Part shown: in pieces, positions 8,252 to 16,660 of the stretch
Position numbering within the stretch: the stretch's first letter is position 1
Layout of the letters: each line of letters begins with the position of its first letter
Source of the DNA: Bradyrhizobium sp. 149
Lineage (GTDB): Bacteria; Pseudomonadota; Alphaproteobacteria; Rhizobiales; Xanthobacteraceae
Assembly: GCF_023073915.1 (NCBI RefSeq)
Contig: NZ_JADPKK010000022.1
Coordinates: 1,860,001-1,924,000 of the forward strand
Reading direction: 5' to 3'
DNA: 64,000 bases
Made by a program: the position numbers and the translations under genes
Notes under the pieces: generated by a model
The model's input: only the letters and a program-made list of their open reading frames with translations
Database searches by the model: none
Told to the model about the DNA's origin: nothing

Positions 8252-9646
8252 ATGCAATCGATGGCAGGGCTGGCAAAACGTGCTGGATTTGTGACCAGCG
8301 GGACGATGATTGCGGCCGCGTTGCTGCTGCCGGCGTGCGCGCAGGCGCAGGCGCAGAATGGCCTCTCCAATCTGTTTGGCGGTATTTTCTCCGGCCCGAA
8401 CCCGGCGCCCCCGCAAGCCGCGCCCGGCCCCGGCGGCGTTCAAACGGGAGCTCAACCTTGGAGCGGCGAGGACGGTGCCTCCGGCCATCCGCTGATGACG
8501 GCGGCCGCAATCCGCGAGGCCGCCGGCAACTTCAGCAATTGCGTCGCAGCCATGTGGCCCGATGCCGCACGGCGCAACATCACGCAGGACAATTTCCAGC
8601 GCTTCACGGCTGGGCTCACGCCCGATCTGCGCATCATGGACCTGATGGACTCGCAGCCGGAGTTCACCAAGTCGATCTGGGATTATCTCGACATCCTCGT
8701 GAACGACAACCGCCTCGCCAAGGGCCGCGAGGTCCTGGCCAAATACAAGGCGCAGTTCGACGCTACCGAAAAAGCCACCGGTGTCGATCGCTACATCATC
8801 GCCTCGATCTGGGGCATCGAGTCCAACTACTCGACGCAGATGGGCGACCGCAACGTGCTGCAATCGACCGCGACGCTCGCCTGCATCGGCCGCCGCCAGG
8901 CCTATTTCAAGGACGAGTTCCTCTCGGCGCTGGAGATCCTCAACCGCGGCGACCTCAAGCCCGAACAGTTGCGCGGCTCGTGGGCCGGCGCCTTCGGCCC
9001 GACCCAGTTCATGCCGACCGCGTTCAAGCGCTTTGCCGTGGACGGCGACGGTGATGGCCGGCGTGACGTCGTCGACAATCCCGCCGACCTGATTGCGTCG
9101 ACTGCCAACAATCTGAAGAAGGACGGCTGGCAGGCCGGCCAGACCTGGGGCTACGAGGTCGTGGTGCCCCAGGGCTTCAACTACATGCTGGCCGACCGCG
9201 CCAAGGCGATGACGATGGCGCAATGGGAGAGGCTCGGGCTCAAGCGCCCCGCCAACCAGCCCTTCCCGCATCCGGCCGAGAAGGCCTATCTGCTGGCGCC
9301 GGCCGGCGCGCAGGGGCCGGGCTTCCTGATGCTGCAGAACTTCCGCGTCATCATGAAGTACAACCCGGCCGAGGCCTATGCGCTGGCGATCGGCCATTTC
9401 GCCGATCGCCTGCGCGGCGGCCAGCCGTTCGTGCAGCCCTGGCCGCGGCAGGAACGGGAGCTGTCCCGCACGGAGCGGCTGGAACTGCAGCAGCTGCTGG
9501 CCCAGCGCGGATTCTACAAGGGCACCCCCGACGGCCAGTTCGGCGGTCAGACCCGGGAGGCCTTGCGCAACTTCCAGGCCTCGATCGGGGTCCCCGCGGA
9601 CGGATTCGCCTCCTCCGACGCGTTGGAACGGCTACGCGGGCGGTAA
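8252..9646 (+). CDS. MltB-type lytic murein transglycosylase with peptidoglycan-binding domain
   Basis: This 464-residue secreted protein has an N-terminal signal (1 to about 34) ending in LLLPACAQAQA. LPAC is close to a lipobox, so it may be a lipoprotein. The SLT/MltB domain spans about 80-380 with ASIWGIESNYS; the glutamate near residue 190 is the likely catalytic acid. A C-terminal peptidoglycan-binding domain (about 405-464) holds RNFQASIGVPADGFAS. It should cleave glycan strands to 1,6-anhydromuramic ends. The DUF459 hydrolase follows 180 bp downstream in the same direction. Confidence 0.9.
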   Translation: MQSMAGLAKRAGFVTSGTMIAAALLLPACAQAQAQNGLSNLFGGIFSGPNPAPPQAAPGPGGVQTGAQPWSGEDGASGHPLMTAAAIREAAGNFSNCVAAMWPDAARRNITQDNFQRFTAGLTPDLRIMDLMDSQPEFTKSIWDYLDILVNDNRLAKGREVLAKYKAQFDATEKATGVDRYIIASIWGIESNYSTQMGDRNVLQSTATLACIGRRQAYFKDEFLSALEILNRGDLKPEQLRGSWAGAFGPTQFMPTAFKRFAVDGDGDGRRDVVDNPADLIASTANNLKKDGWQAGQTWGYEVVVPQGFNYMLADRAKAMTMAQWERLGLKRPANQPFPHPAEKAYLLAPAGAQGPGFLMLQNFRVIMKYNPAEAYALAIGHFADRLRGGQPFVQPWPRQERELSRTERLELQQLLAQRGFYKGTPDGQFGGQTREALRNFQASIGVPADGFASSDALERLRGR

Positions 9647-9826
9647 AATCGCGCCGAAAGTAACCCTGAACAGGGATTTTGGCAGGCAGCCTTGACGGGG
9701 GCGGCGGTTCCCCGTGTATGGGCCAAGAATCTCAAGAGAGTCTGATAAGAGAATCTGCCCGGTTGGCGCCCGATTCCGCTATTATATCGAGCCTGTCCGA
9801 TCCCCATTGCGCGTGCCCGAGATCGC

Positions 9827-11545
9827 ATGTCGAAGAAGTCCCTGTTCAAGGCGCTGACCGAGACCGGCCCGTTGATCGCGCTGGGGACGGCGCTTGCGAT
9901 TCTGGTCACGGTCGCAGGACCCGCCTCGGCGCAGTTCTTCAACTTCCCCGGCTTCGGCGGCCCGCCGCAGCGTTCGGCCCCGCCACCACCACGAGGCGGC
10001 GACCGTGGCGGATGGTTCGGGGGCGACTTTTTCGCGCCGTTCCAGCAGCAACAGCAGCAGGCGCCGCGCCAGGATTTTTCGCGCGCACCGGCGCCGGCCA
10101 AACGTGACACCATCCCCGACAGGAACGTGCTGGTGATCGGCGACGGCATGGCCGACTGGCTCGCCTATGGTCTCGAAGACGCCTACACGGAGCAGCCCGA
10201 CATGGGCGTGATCCGCAAGCACAAGACCACGTCCGGCCTGATCAAGTACCAGCCCAAGGGTGAGCCCTCGGATTGGGCGGCTGCTGCAAAGGGCATCCTC
10301 GAGACCGAGAAGCCCGACGTGATCGTGGTGATGCTCGGCCTCAACGATCGCACCGCGATCCGCGAGGCGGCAGCACCCGACAAATCGGACAAGGCGACGG
10401 ACAAGGACAAGAAGAACGACAAGGGCGCGCGCGCCAAGCCGCAAGGAAAACCAGGAGAAGCAAAGCCGGGCGACGCCAAGCCCGGCGACACCGCCGCAAA
10501 ACCGGACGACAAGCCGGCCGATGCCGACCTGCCCCAGGACGATGCCGACAACGCCGACACGCCGCAGGTCGCCGCTCCGGAGAAAACCGCGCGCAACCCG
10601 AACGGCCTCTACGAATTCCGCGACGAGCGCTGGGTCGAACTCTACGGCAAGAAGATCGAGGAGCTGGCCAACGTCCTCAAGAGCAAGGGCGTGCCGGTGC
10701 TCTGGGTCGGCCTGCCCGCCATCCGCGGTCCCAAGGGCACCGCGGACATGCTGTTCCTGGATTCGCTCTATCGCGAAGGCGCGGCCAAGGCCGGCATCAC
10801 CTATGTCGACGTCTGGGACGGCTTTGTCGACGAGGCCGGCCGCTTCCTCCAGAAGGGCCCGGACTTCGAAGGCCAGATCCGTCAGCTCCGCAGCTATGAC
10901 GGCGTCTATTTCACCAAGCCCGGCGCGCGCAAGCTCGCCCACTATGTCGAGCGCGAGATCACGCGCCTGCTCGCCGGGCGCTCCGGCCCGATCGCGCTGC
11001 CGAGCGAACCGGCGACCCCCGACACCAGTGCCGAACCCGGCAAGCCCGCGCCGCGGCCGCTGGCCGGCCCGATCGTGCCGCTGGTTGCGGCCTCGATCTC
11101 GACCGATCAATTGCTGGGTGGGCCGGGCTCACGTCCTGCCGCCGTCGATGCGCTCGCTGCGAAGACGATGGTGAAGGGCGAGCCACTGGCCGCGCCCGCC
11201 GGCCGCGCCGACGATTATGCCTGGCCGCGCCGCGAAGTCGGCCGCGAGCAGGCCAAGGGCGATACGCCGATGGCCGCGACGACGCCCGACGGCAGTGTTG
11301 CTCCGGGTTCACCCGGCGCCGCCGCAGCGATCGCGCCACAAAAGCTCGCGCCCAAGAAGCCACCGGTGCAGCAGCAGCCGGCGCAGGCTGCGCCGTCCTT
11401 GCGTGATTTCTTCGGCTTCGGCGGCTCTCCGCAGCCAGCACCGCGTCAATTGGCGCCGGCACCCGGCCCGCGCAATCCAGCTCAAAACCCCGCGATCCCG
11501 CGGCCGCCGGGCAGCGTGGGGCGATCGGCGGAAGTGGCGCGGTAA
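9827..11545 (+). CDS. DUF459 (SGNH/GDSL-like) periplasmic protein with proline/alanine-rich tail
   Basis: This 572-residue protein has an N-terminal signal or membrane segment (about 14-36) and an SGNH-like core. VLVIGDGMADWLA (about 101-113) corresponds to block I and VVMLGLNDRT (about 166-175) to block III. A charged low-complexity insert (about 185-245, rich in K, D, P and G) interrupts the fold. GVYFTKPGARKLAHYVE supplies the late histidine region. The last ~190 residues are proline- and alanine-rich. DUF459 proteins often neighbour lytic transglycosylases in this group, as here, suggesting a cell-wall or acyl-ester role. Substrate unknown. Confidence 0.8.
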   Translation: MSKKSLFKALTETGPLIALGTALAILVTVAGPASAQFFNFPGFGGPPQRSAPPPPRGGDRGGWFGGDFFAPFQQQQQQAPRQDFSRAPAPAKRDTIPDRNVLVIGDGMADWLAYGLEDAYTEQPDMGVIRKHKTTSGLIKYQPKGEPSDWAAAAKGILETEKPDVIVVMLGLNDRTAIREAAAPDKSDKATDKDKKNDKGARAKPQGKPGEAKPGDAKPGDTAAKPDDKPADADLPQDDADNADTPQVAAPEKTARNPNGLYEFRDERWVELYGKKIEELANVLKSKGVPVLWVGLPAIRGPKGTADMLFLDSLYREGAAKAGITYVDVWDGFVDEAGRFLQKGPDFEGQIRQLRSYDGVYFTKPGARKLAHYVEREITRLLAGRSGPIALPSEPATPDTSAEPGKPAPRPLAGPIVPLVAASISTDQLLGGPGSRPAAVDALAAKTMVKGEPLAAPAGRADDYAWPRREVGREQAKGDTPMAATTPDGSVAPGSPGAAAAIAPQKLAPKKPPVQQQPAQAAPSLRDFFGFGGSPQPAPRQLAPAPGPRNPAQNPAIPRPPGSVGRSAEVAR

Positions 11546-11562
11546 TTTACTGAGCTAAGGTC

Positions 11563-11632
11563 TCGTGTTCCGGACGCGGCGAAATGCGCCGCAGAGGGAT
11601 CCAGTCTTGGACCCAGCTCTTGCTGGGGTCCC
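11563..11632. repeat. Intergenic repeat (tccggacgcggcg family)
   Basis: The sequence contains a small stem gcggcg-aaatg-cgccgc and then gggatccag paired loosely with ctggggtccc. It resembles the common Bradyrhizobium element that begins gtcccggacgcg and ends gggaccca. It lies directly before the terminator serving the converging CsbD gene. Confidence 0.5.
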
Positions 11633-11633
11633 T

Positions 11634-11687
11634 AAAAAAAGCCCCGGCTCGGCAGCGCGGCGTATCACGTCGCGCTGCGTCCGGGGC
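11634..11687 (-). terminator. Rho-independent terminator for the CsbD gene
   Basis: Outer arms gccccgg (11641-11647) and ccggggc (11681-11687) and inner arms gcagcgcg and cgcgctgc form a two-part stem. On the minus strand it is followed by seven Ts (11634-11640), a standard intrinsic terminator. It lies 20 bp downstream of the CsbD stop codon. Confidence 0.8.
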
Positions 11688-11707
11688 ACGATCAATGAAG
11701 CGTTGGC

Positions 11708-12082
11708 TCAGCCGTAATAGCGCCAGCGCGGCGGCGGACGGCGCGAAGGCCGCGACATCAGCAGCGCGAGCGCGAAGCCGATACCGCCGGCGACCAGCAG
11801 CGCGCCGAGCGGGTTGTCCTGCACCTTCTGGGCAATCGCCTGCGTGCCATCGCGGAACGTCTCGCCGCTGTTGTCGTAGGCGTCCTTGGCGTAGCCGGCC
11901 GCCGTCTCGCCGGCGTCACGGACGGCATCCTTGGCCTGGCCGTAGAGATTCTGCACGGTGCCGGCGGCTTCGCGTGCCTTGCCGGACGCCTGGGTCTGCG
12001 CATCGCTGGCCATATCTCCGACAGCGCCTTCCGCGCGTCCGGCGAATTCCTTGGCCGATCCGACAATCCGATCCTTATCCAT
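11708..12082 (-). CDS. CsbD family stress protein with C-terminal membrane anchor
   Basis: This 124-residue protein opens MDKDRIVGSAKEFAGRAEGA, the CsbD-like pattern, followed by repeated alanine-rich helices (AKDAVRDAGETAAGYAKDA). A glycine-rich hydrophobic segment (about 92-111, LGALLVAGGIGFALALLM) and a basic tail follow. Plain CsbD proteins are about 60-70 residues and soluble; this one ends like the YqjD/ElaB/DUF883 ribosome-anchoring proteins. GAGGAGG precedes the start. A near-consensus general-stress promoter lies 30 bp upstream of the start. Role in stress is inferred. Confidence 0.85.
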   Translation of the reverse strand: MDKDRIVGSAKEFAGRAEGAVGDMASDAQTQASGKAREAAGTVQNLYGQAKDAVRDAGETAAGYAKDAYDNSGETFRDGTQAIAQKVQDNPLGALLVAGGIGFALALLMSRPSRRPPPRWRYYG

Positions 12083-12111
12083 GATGCTCCTCCTCGGGGG
12101 TCAGCCCAAGT

Positions 12112-12136
12112 AACCGATCAGGAGCGGCGCAGTTCC
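12112..12136 (-). promoter_or_regulatory. Near-consensus EcfG (general stress sigma) promoter of the CsbD gene
   Basis: On the minus strand GGAAC is followed after 16 bases by GGTT; equivalently it is GGAAC-N17-GTT. The alphaproteobacterial EcfG pattern is GGAAC-N16/17-CGTT, so one -10 base differs. The distance to the CsbD start is about 30 bases. CsbD genes are common stress-regulon members. Confidence 0.5.
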
Positions 12137-12155
12137 ATCCGACTTGAAATTGGGC

Positions 12156-12893
12156 TCAGAGAATAAGCCCGCCGTCGACGACCAGTGTCTGGCCGATGAT
12201 GTAGGACGACAGCGGCGATGCGAAAAACAGCGCCGCGCCCGCCATGTCAGCGGGCGTGCCCAATCGCCGCAGCGGAATGCGTGAAAGTGCGCCTTCGAGC
12301 CGCTTGGGATTGTCGGTCGTCACCTTGGTCATCTTGGTGTCGACGAGACCGGGCGCGATGCCGTTGACGCGGATACCATCCTCGGCCCAGGCCTCGCCCA
12401 GCGTGCGCGTCAATCCGACCGCGCCGGTCTTCGACGCGTTGTAAGCAGGATTGCCCATGGTGGAATGATAGGCCGCGGTCGAGGACACCATGATCAGCGC
12501 CCCCTGCGCGTCCCGCAACATGGAATGAAAGCGCGTGGCGCAGGCCATCAGGCTCATCAGATTGACTTCGACCACCTTGCGAAAGCCGGCCATCTCGAAC
12601 TCGCCGCGGCGATAGAGCACCGCGCCCTGCGCGAGCACCAGGATGTCGAGCCGATCGAAGGATGGCTTGAAGGCTTCGACCGCCGCGGCATTGGCGACGT
12701 CGAGCTGCGCGTAGGTGAGACCGGCGAGATCCGAGCCTTCCTCTTGCGAATATTCCTTGGCGTGAGCACGTGTGCCGCAGACCGCAACAGCTGCGCCCCT
12801 GACGCGAAAGGCTTGCGCAATACCGTTGCCGATGCCGCTGGATCCGCCGACGACCAGCACTTGCTTGCCTGAGAAATCGAGCTCGTTCGCCAT
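12156..12893 (-). CDS. Short-chain dehydrogenase/reductase (SDR)
   Basis: This 245-residue classical SDR has the cofactor motif GGSSGIGNG near residue 16, a serine in MVSSTAAYHS and the catalytic YNASK. VNGIAPGLVDTKMTKV is the usual post-active-site loop. The N-A-G motif is replaced by LAQGAVLY, so it is slightly atypical. It is an NAD(P)-dependent oxidoreductase of unknown substrate. It diverges from a second SDR, and a TfdA/TauD dioxygenase lies beyond that, which hints at a small catabolic group. Start is the ATG at 12893. Confidence 0.85.
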   Translation of the reverse strand: MANELDFSGKQVLVVGGSSGIGNGIAQAFRVRGAAVAVCGTRAHAKEYSQEEGSDLAGLTYAQLDVANAAAVEAFKPSFDRLDILVLAQGAVLYRRGEFEMAGFRKVVEVNLMSLMACATRFHSMLRDAQGALIMVSSTAAYHSTMGNPAYNASKTGAVGLTRTLGEAWAEDGIRVNGIAPGLVDTKMTKVTTDNPKRLEGALSRIPLRRLGTPADMAGAALFFASPLSSYIIGQTLVVDGGLIL

Positions 12894-12991
12894 CGCGGCC
12901 TCCCGTTTGTTTTGCTTGTTTGACCTGTCTGCGGATCGATGCCAGCCTTGTCAATCTCACAACAAGAAACAAAAAGCCTCGAGGAAACACC

Positions 12992-13771
12992 ATGTCCGAG
13001 TTCAAACAGCTCAGCCGGTCCGTGAAGGGCCTGACGGTTCTCGTCACCGGCGCGGCCAGCGGCATGGGCCGCGCGACGGCGTGCGTGTTCGCGGCCGAGG
13101 GCGCCAACGTTGCCGTCACCGATTATGACGAGCAGGGCGCGCAAGCGGTCACGAAAGAGATTGCCGCAAGCAATGGTTCGGCAAAAGCCTGGAAGCTCGA
13201 CGTCGCCGACGGCGGCGAGATCAAGCGCGTGGTCGGCGATGTCGCCGCGCATTTCGGCGGGCTCGACATCATCGTCAACAATGCCGGCATCTCCGTGCGC
13301 GTCGCGATCGACGACGAGGCCTATGAGGACGCCTGGGCCCAGGGCCTTGCGGTGATGCTGACGGCGCATCCGCGCATCATCCGCGCCGCGCTGCCTCACT
13401 TGCGAAAGTCGAAGAGCCCGCGCATCGTCAACATCGCCTCGACCGAGGCGCTCGGCGCCACCGCATTGCACAGCCCCTATTCGGCGGCGAAGGGCGGCGT
13501 CGCCAGCCTCACCCGCTCGCTCGCGGTGGAGCTCGGCCGCGAAGGCATCACCGTCAACTGCATCTGCCCGGGGCCGATCCGCACTGGAATCACCGACCGG
13601 ATATCGGAAGAGCAGAAGACGATCTACGCCAAGCGCCGCACTGCACTCGGCCGCTACGGCGTTCCCGAGGAGGTCGCGCACATGACGTTGAGCCTGTGCC
13701 TGCCGGCAGCGTCCTTCCTCACCGGCGCAGTCATCCCCGTCGACGGCGGCCTGATGGCGCGCAACGCGTGA
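12992..13771 (+). CDS. Short-chain dehydrogenase/reductase (SDR), FabG-like
   Basis: This 259-residue classical SDR has TGAASGMGRA (cofactor binding), VNNAGIS (NNAG), NIASTEALGATALHSPYSAAK (catalytic Ser-Tyr-Lys) and ICPGPIRTGITDR. The start has aggaaac just upstream. An in-frame upstream start at 12920 would run back over the divergent promoter and is unlikely. The downstream dioxygenase is 114 bp away on the same strand and may be co-transcribed. Substrate is unknown; the SDR-dioxygenase pairing is typical of catabolic loci, but that is inference. Confidence 0.87.
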   Translation: MSEFKQLSRSVKGLTVLVTGAASGMGRATACVFAAEGANVAVTDYDEQGAQAVTKEIAASNGSAKAWKLDVADGGEIKRVVGDVAAHFGGLDIIVNNAGISVRVAIDDEAYEDAWAQGLAVMLTAHPRIIRAALPHLRKSKSPRIVNIASTEALGATALHSPYSAAKGGVASLTRSLAVELGREGITVNCICPGPIRTGITDRISEEQKTIYAKRRTALGRYGVPEEVAHMTLSLCLPAASFLTGAVIPVDGGLMARNA

Positions 13772-13885
13772 GAGCCATAACGCTTAAGAGACATGCGCGC
13801 CAAGCGTTGACTTCGCCTGTTACGGGAGTAACTTTTTCCTCGACAGGGCGGGACCAACCGCTCGCAGCTCGCGGGAGAAAACGTC

Positions 13886-14773
13886 ATGACGATCGCCATC
13901 CGTCAGCTTCATAAACATTTTGTCGGCGAAGTTTCGGGTCTCGACCTGCGGCAACCTCTCACGCAAGGCCAGGCGCGCGAGATCGAGGCCGCCATGGACA
14001 AATATGCCGTGCTGGTCTTCCACGACCAGGACATCAACGACGAACAGCAGATGACTTTTGCACTGAATTTCGGTGAGCGCGAGGACGCGCGCGGCGGCAC
14101 TGTGACGAAGGAAAAGGACTACCGGCTCCAATCGGGCCTGAACGACGTCTCCAATCTCGGCAAGGACGGCAAGCCGCTGGCGAAAGACAGCCGCGCGCAC
14201 CTGTTCAATCTGGGCAACTGCCTGTGGCATTCCGACAGCTCGTTCCGCCCCATCCCGGCGAAATTCTCGCTGTTGTCGGCGCGTGTGCTCAACCCGAAGG
14301 GTGGCAACACCGAATTCGCCGACATGCGCGCGGCCTATGACGCTCTCGACGACGAGACCAAGGCGGAGATCGAGGACCTCGTCTGCGAGCACTCGCTGAT
14401 GTATTCGCGGGGATCGCTCGGCTTCACCGAATACACCGAGGACGAGAAGCAGATGTTCAAGCCGGTGCTGCAACGTCTCGTGCGCACTCATCCCGTCCAT
14501 CGCCGCAAGTCGCTCTATCTCTCATCGCATGCCGGGAAGATCGTCGGCATGAGCGTCCCCGAGGGCCGGCTGCTGCTGCGCGATCTCAACGAGCACGCGA
14601 CGCAAAGCGAGTTCGTCTACGTCCACAAATGGAAGCTGCATGACCTCGTGATGTGGGACAACCGCCAGACCATGCACCGCGTCCGCCGCTACGACCAGTC
14701 GCAGCCCCGCGACATGCGCCGCGCAACGGTGGCGGGCACGGAGCCCACGGTGCAGCAGCAGGCGGCGGAGTAG
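13886..14773 (+). CDS. TauD/TfdA family 2-oxoglutarate-dependent dioxygenase, TfdA-alpha-like
   Basis: This 295-residue Fe(II)/2-oxoglutarate dioxygenase has the facial triad HSD (His115, Asp117) and a distal His264 in TMHRVRRYD, with RDMRRATV supplying the 2-oxoglutarate-binding arginine region. The opening MTIAIRQLHKHFVGEVSGLD and LVFHDQDI resemble TfdA-alpha of Bradyrhizobium strains, an enzyme type that cleaves 2,4-D-like aryloxyacetates with low efficiency. The natural substrate is not known. It sits next to an SDR. Family call is firm; the TfdA-alpha call is from memory of the sequence. Confidence 0.82.
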   Translation: MTIAIRQLHKHFVGEVSGLDLRQPLTQGQAREIEAAMDKYAVLVFHDQDINDEQQMTFALNFGEREDARGGTVTKEKDYRLQSGLNDVSNLGKDGKPLAKDSRAHLFNLGNCLWHSDSSFRPIPAKFSLLSARVLNPKGGNTEFADMRAAYDALDDETKAEIEDLVCEHSLMYSRGSLGFTEYTEDEKQMFKPVLQRLVRTHPVHRRKSLYLSSHAGKIVGMSVPEGRLLLRDLNEHATQSEFVYVHKWKLHDLVMWDNRQTMHRVRRYDQSQPRDMRRATVAGTEPTVQQQAAE

Positions 14774-14786
14774 GGATTGGGGAGGC

Positions 14787-14878
14787 CGTAGGGTGGGCAA
14801 AGGCGCACTTGCGCCGTGCCCACCATTCTCGCAACGTGAACAGAAGTGGTGGGCACGCTTCGCTTTGCCCACCCTACG
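14787..14878. repeat. Palindromic repeat (cgtagggtgggcaaag family)
   Basis: Perfect 16-base outer arms cgtagggtgggcaaag and ctttgcccaccctacg enclose inner arms gtgcccacca and tggtgggcac. It folds to a near-complete hairpin of about 90 bases. I recognise it as an abundant Bradyrhizobium intergenic palindrome. It separates the convergent dioxygenase and yqgE genes. Confidence 0.8.
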
Positions 14879-14896
14879 AAGCTGACGGAAACGAAC

Positions 14897-15541
14897 TCAG
14901 GCGTGCCCCGCCTCGTTCGACAGCATGCCGGGATCGATGCCGATCTTGCGCAGCGCGCGTCCGTATTTCTCGTCGACGTCATCGCCGAAGATCAATTCCG
15001 AATCCGCATCGCAATGCAGCCAGCCATTGCTCTGGATTTCCGTCTCGAGCTGGCCCGGCGCCCAGCCGGCATAGCCGAGCGCCAGGATGGCGTGCTTGGG
15101 GCCGGAGCCACTGGCGATCGCGCGCAGGATGTCGACCGTCGCCGTGAGGCAGACGCCCTCGTCGATCCGGAGCGTCGCATTCTCGATGTAGAAATCGCTG
15201 GAATGCAGCACGAAGCCGCGGCCGGTATCGACCGGACCGCCGCGCAGCACCTTCATGCTTTCGGCATTCTCAGGCAGCTTGATGTGCTCGCCCTTGTTGA
15301 TGATGCCGAGCTGCTGCAACAGCTCGGGGAAGTCGATGCTGCCGGCCGGGTGGTTGACGATGATGCCCATGGCGCCTTCGGCGGAGTGGGCGCAGAGATA
15401 GATCACAGAGCGCTCGAAGCGCTCATCGCCCATCACCGGCATGGCGATCAACAGCTGGCCGTCGAGGTAACCCGTCGAGCTCGGGAGCGCGGAAGCTGGC
15501 TTGCGGGTACTCTCGCCCGTCCTCTTGCCTGTGGGAGCCAT
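14897..15541 (-). CDS. YqgE/AlgH family protein
   Basis: This 214-residue protein carries the YqgE hallmarks: YLDGQLLIAMPVMGDERFER near the start, GIIVNHPAG, LRGGPVDTGRGFVLHSSD and LALGYAGWAPGQLE. The family (UPF0301, Pseudomonas AlgH) has a known fold but no agreed function; it is often near envelope or replication genes. ATG at 15541 has GGAG nine bases upstream; an upstream TTG at 15562 is less likely. It diverges from a secreted DsbD-domain gene. Confidence 0.92.
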   Translation of the reverse strand: MAPTGKRTGESTRKPASALPSSTGYLDGQLLIAMPVMGDERFERSVIYLCAHSAEGAMGIIVNHPAGSIDFPELLQQLGIINKGEHIKLPENAESMKVLRGGPVDTGRGFVLHSSDFYIENATLRIDEGVCLTATVDILRAIASGSGPKHAILALGYAGWAPGQLETEIQSNGWLHCDADSELIFGDDVDEKYGRALRKIGIDPGMLSNEAGHA

Positions 15542-15682
15542 CGTGAAGCACTCCGGTTTCAATTCCTATCCTGATGTCGGGCCGGGCCGCTGTCAAATCA
15601 AGGGTTGCAGGGACTCGATACAAGTGCATCCATCACAAGCAATTCAATGGTTTGCCGCCGGGCGACCCTGTAAAGACGTACC

Positions 15683-16522
15683 ATGCTGACAAGAGTTCCC
15701 CGGCGTGCGGCGGTTGGCGTCGCGACAACCCTGCTTGCGTCGTGGCTGGCCCTTGCAGCGCGTGCCGACGACGCATCGCCCTGGCAGCGCGACGGACATT
15801 CCGCGGTGCGGTTGCTCGCGGGATCGCGCAGCGGCGCCGTCCTGCTCGGCGGTATCGCCTTCCAGATCCAGCCCGGCTGGAAAACCTATTGGCGCATGCC
15901 AGGCGATTCCGGCGTTCCGCCGCGCTTCGATTTCTCGAAATCCGACAATGTCGAAGCCGTGACGGTGATGTGGCCCGCGCCGCTGAAGTTCGACGACGGC
16001 GCAGGCGGCCATTCGATCGGCTATCACGACCAGGTCGTGCTGCCCTTGCGCATTATCGCCAAGGCGGCCGACAAGCCGGTGACGCTGCGCGCCGAGATCA
16101 ATTATGCGGTGTGCGAAAAACTTTGCATTCCCGTCGAGGCCCACGCCGAGCTTGGCTTCAACAGCGTTGCCTCGACCGAGGATGCCAATCTGCGCGCCGC
16201 GCTCGACACCGTGCCCAAGCCTGCCACGATCGGCGATCCCAACCCGCTCACTATCCGCGATGTCAAGCGTGACGGGCCCAAGAATGTGGTGGTCGACGTC
16301 GTGGTGCCGGATGCGCGCAACGTCAATCTGTTCGTGGAAGGCCCGACGCCCGATTGGGCGTTGCCGATCCCGGCGCCGGTCGAGCCCAGCCCACCGGGCG
16401 TGAAGCGATTTTCTTTCGAACTCGACGGACTGCCGCCGGGCGCCAAGCCAGAGGGCGCAGCGCTGAAGTTCACGCTGGTCGGACCGGAGAAATCGTACGA
16501 GTTCAATACCAATTTGGAGTGA
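15683..16522 (+). CDS. Periplasmic DsbD alpha-domain (DsbC, PF11412-like) protein
   Basis: This 279-residue protein has a signal peptide (about 1-28) and a beta-sandwich like the N-terminal domain of DsbD: GGIAFQIQPGWKTYWRMPGDSG, VLPLRIIAKAADKPVTLRAE and INYAVCEKLCIPVEA. Cys144 and Cys148 form the expected redox pair CEKLC. The membrane beta and thioredoxin-like gamma domains of DsbD are absent and not encoded nearby. It may receive electrons from a separate CcdA/DsbD and reduce a periplasmic thiol partner. Partner unknown. Confidence 0.82.
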   Translation: MLTRVPRRAAVGVATTLLASWLALAARADDASPWQRDGHSAVRLLAGSRSGAVLLGGIAFQIQPGWKTYWRMPGDSGVPPRFDFSKSDNVEAVTVMWPAPLKFDDGAGGHSIGYHDQVVLPLRIIAKAADKPVTLRAEINYAVCEKLCIPVEAHAELGFNSVASTEDANLRAALDTVPKPATIGDPNPLTIRDVKRDGPKNVVVDVVVPDARNVNLFVEGPTPDWALPIPAPVEPSPPGVKRFSFELDGLPPGAKPEGAALKFTLVGPEKSYEFNTNLE

Positions 16523-16525
16523 CTG

Positions 16526-16551
16526 GTCGTCCTGGTGAAAGCCAGGACGAC
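16526..16551. repeat. Short palindrome gtcgtcctgg-tgaaag-ccaggacgac, copy 1
   Basis: A perfect 10-bp inverted repeat with a 6-base loop follows the DsbD-domain gene by four bases. A near-identical copy lies at 40641-40668. It is a common short Bradyrhizobium palindrome and may stabilise or terminate the transcript. Confidence 0.75.
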
Positions 16552-16660
16552 ATCCTTGATCCAACCAAATCTTAACGAATGGTTGCTATTCCCGAAGGCT
16601 ACTGCAGCGAGGCTGCCGCGGCATGTGCGTGCGCCCTGGGGATGCTTCGAATTGGCCGTG

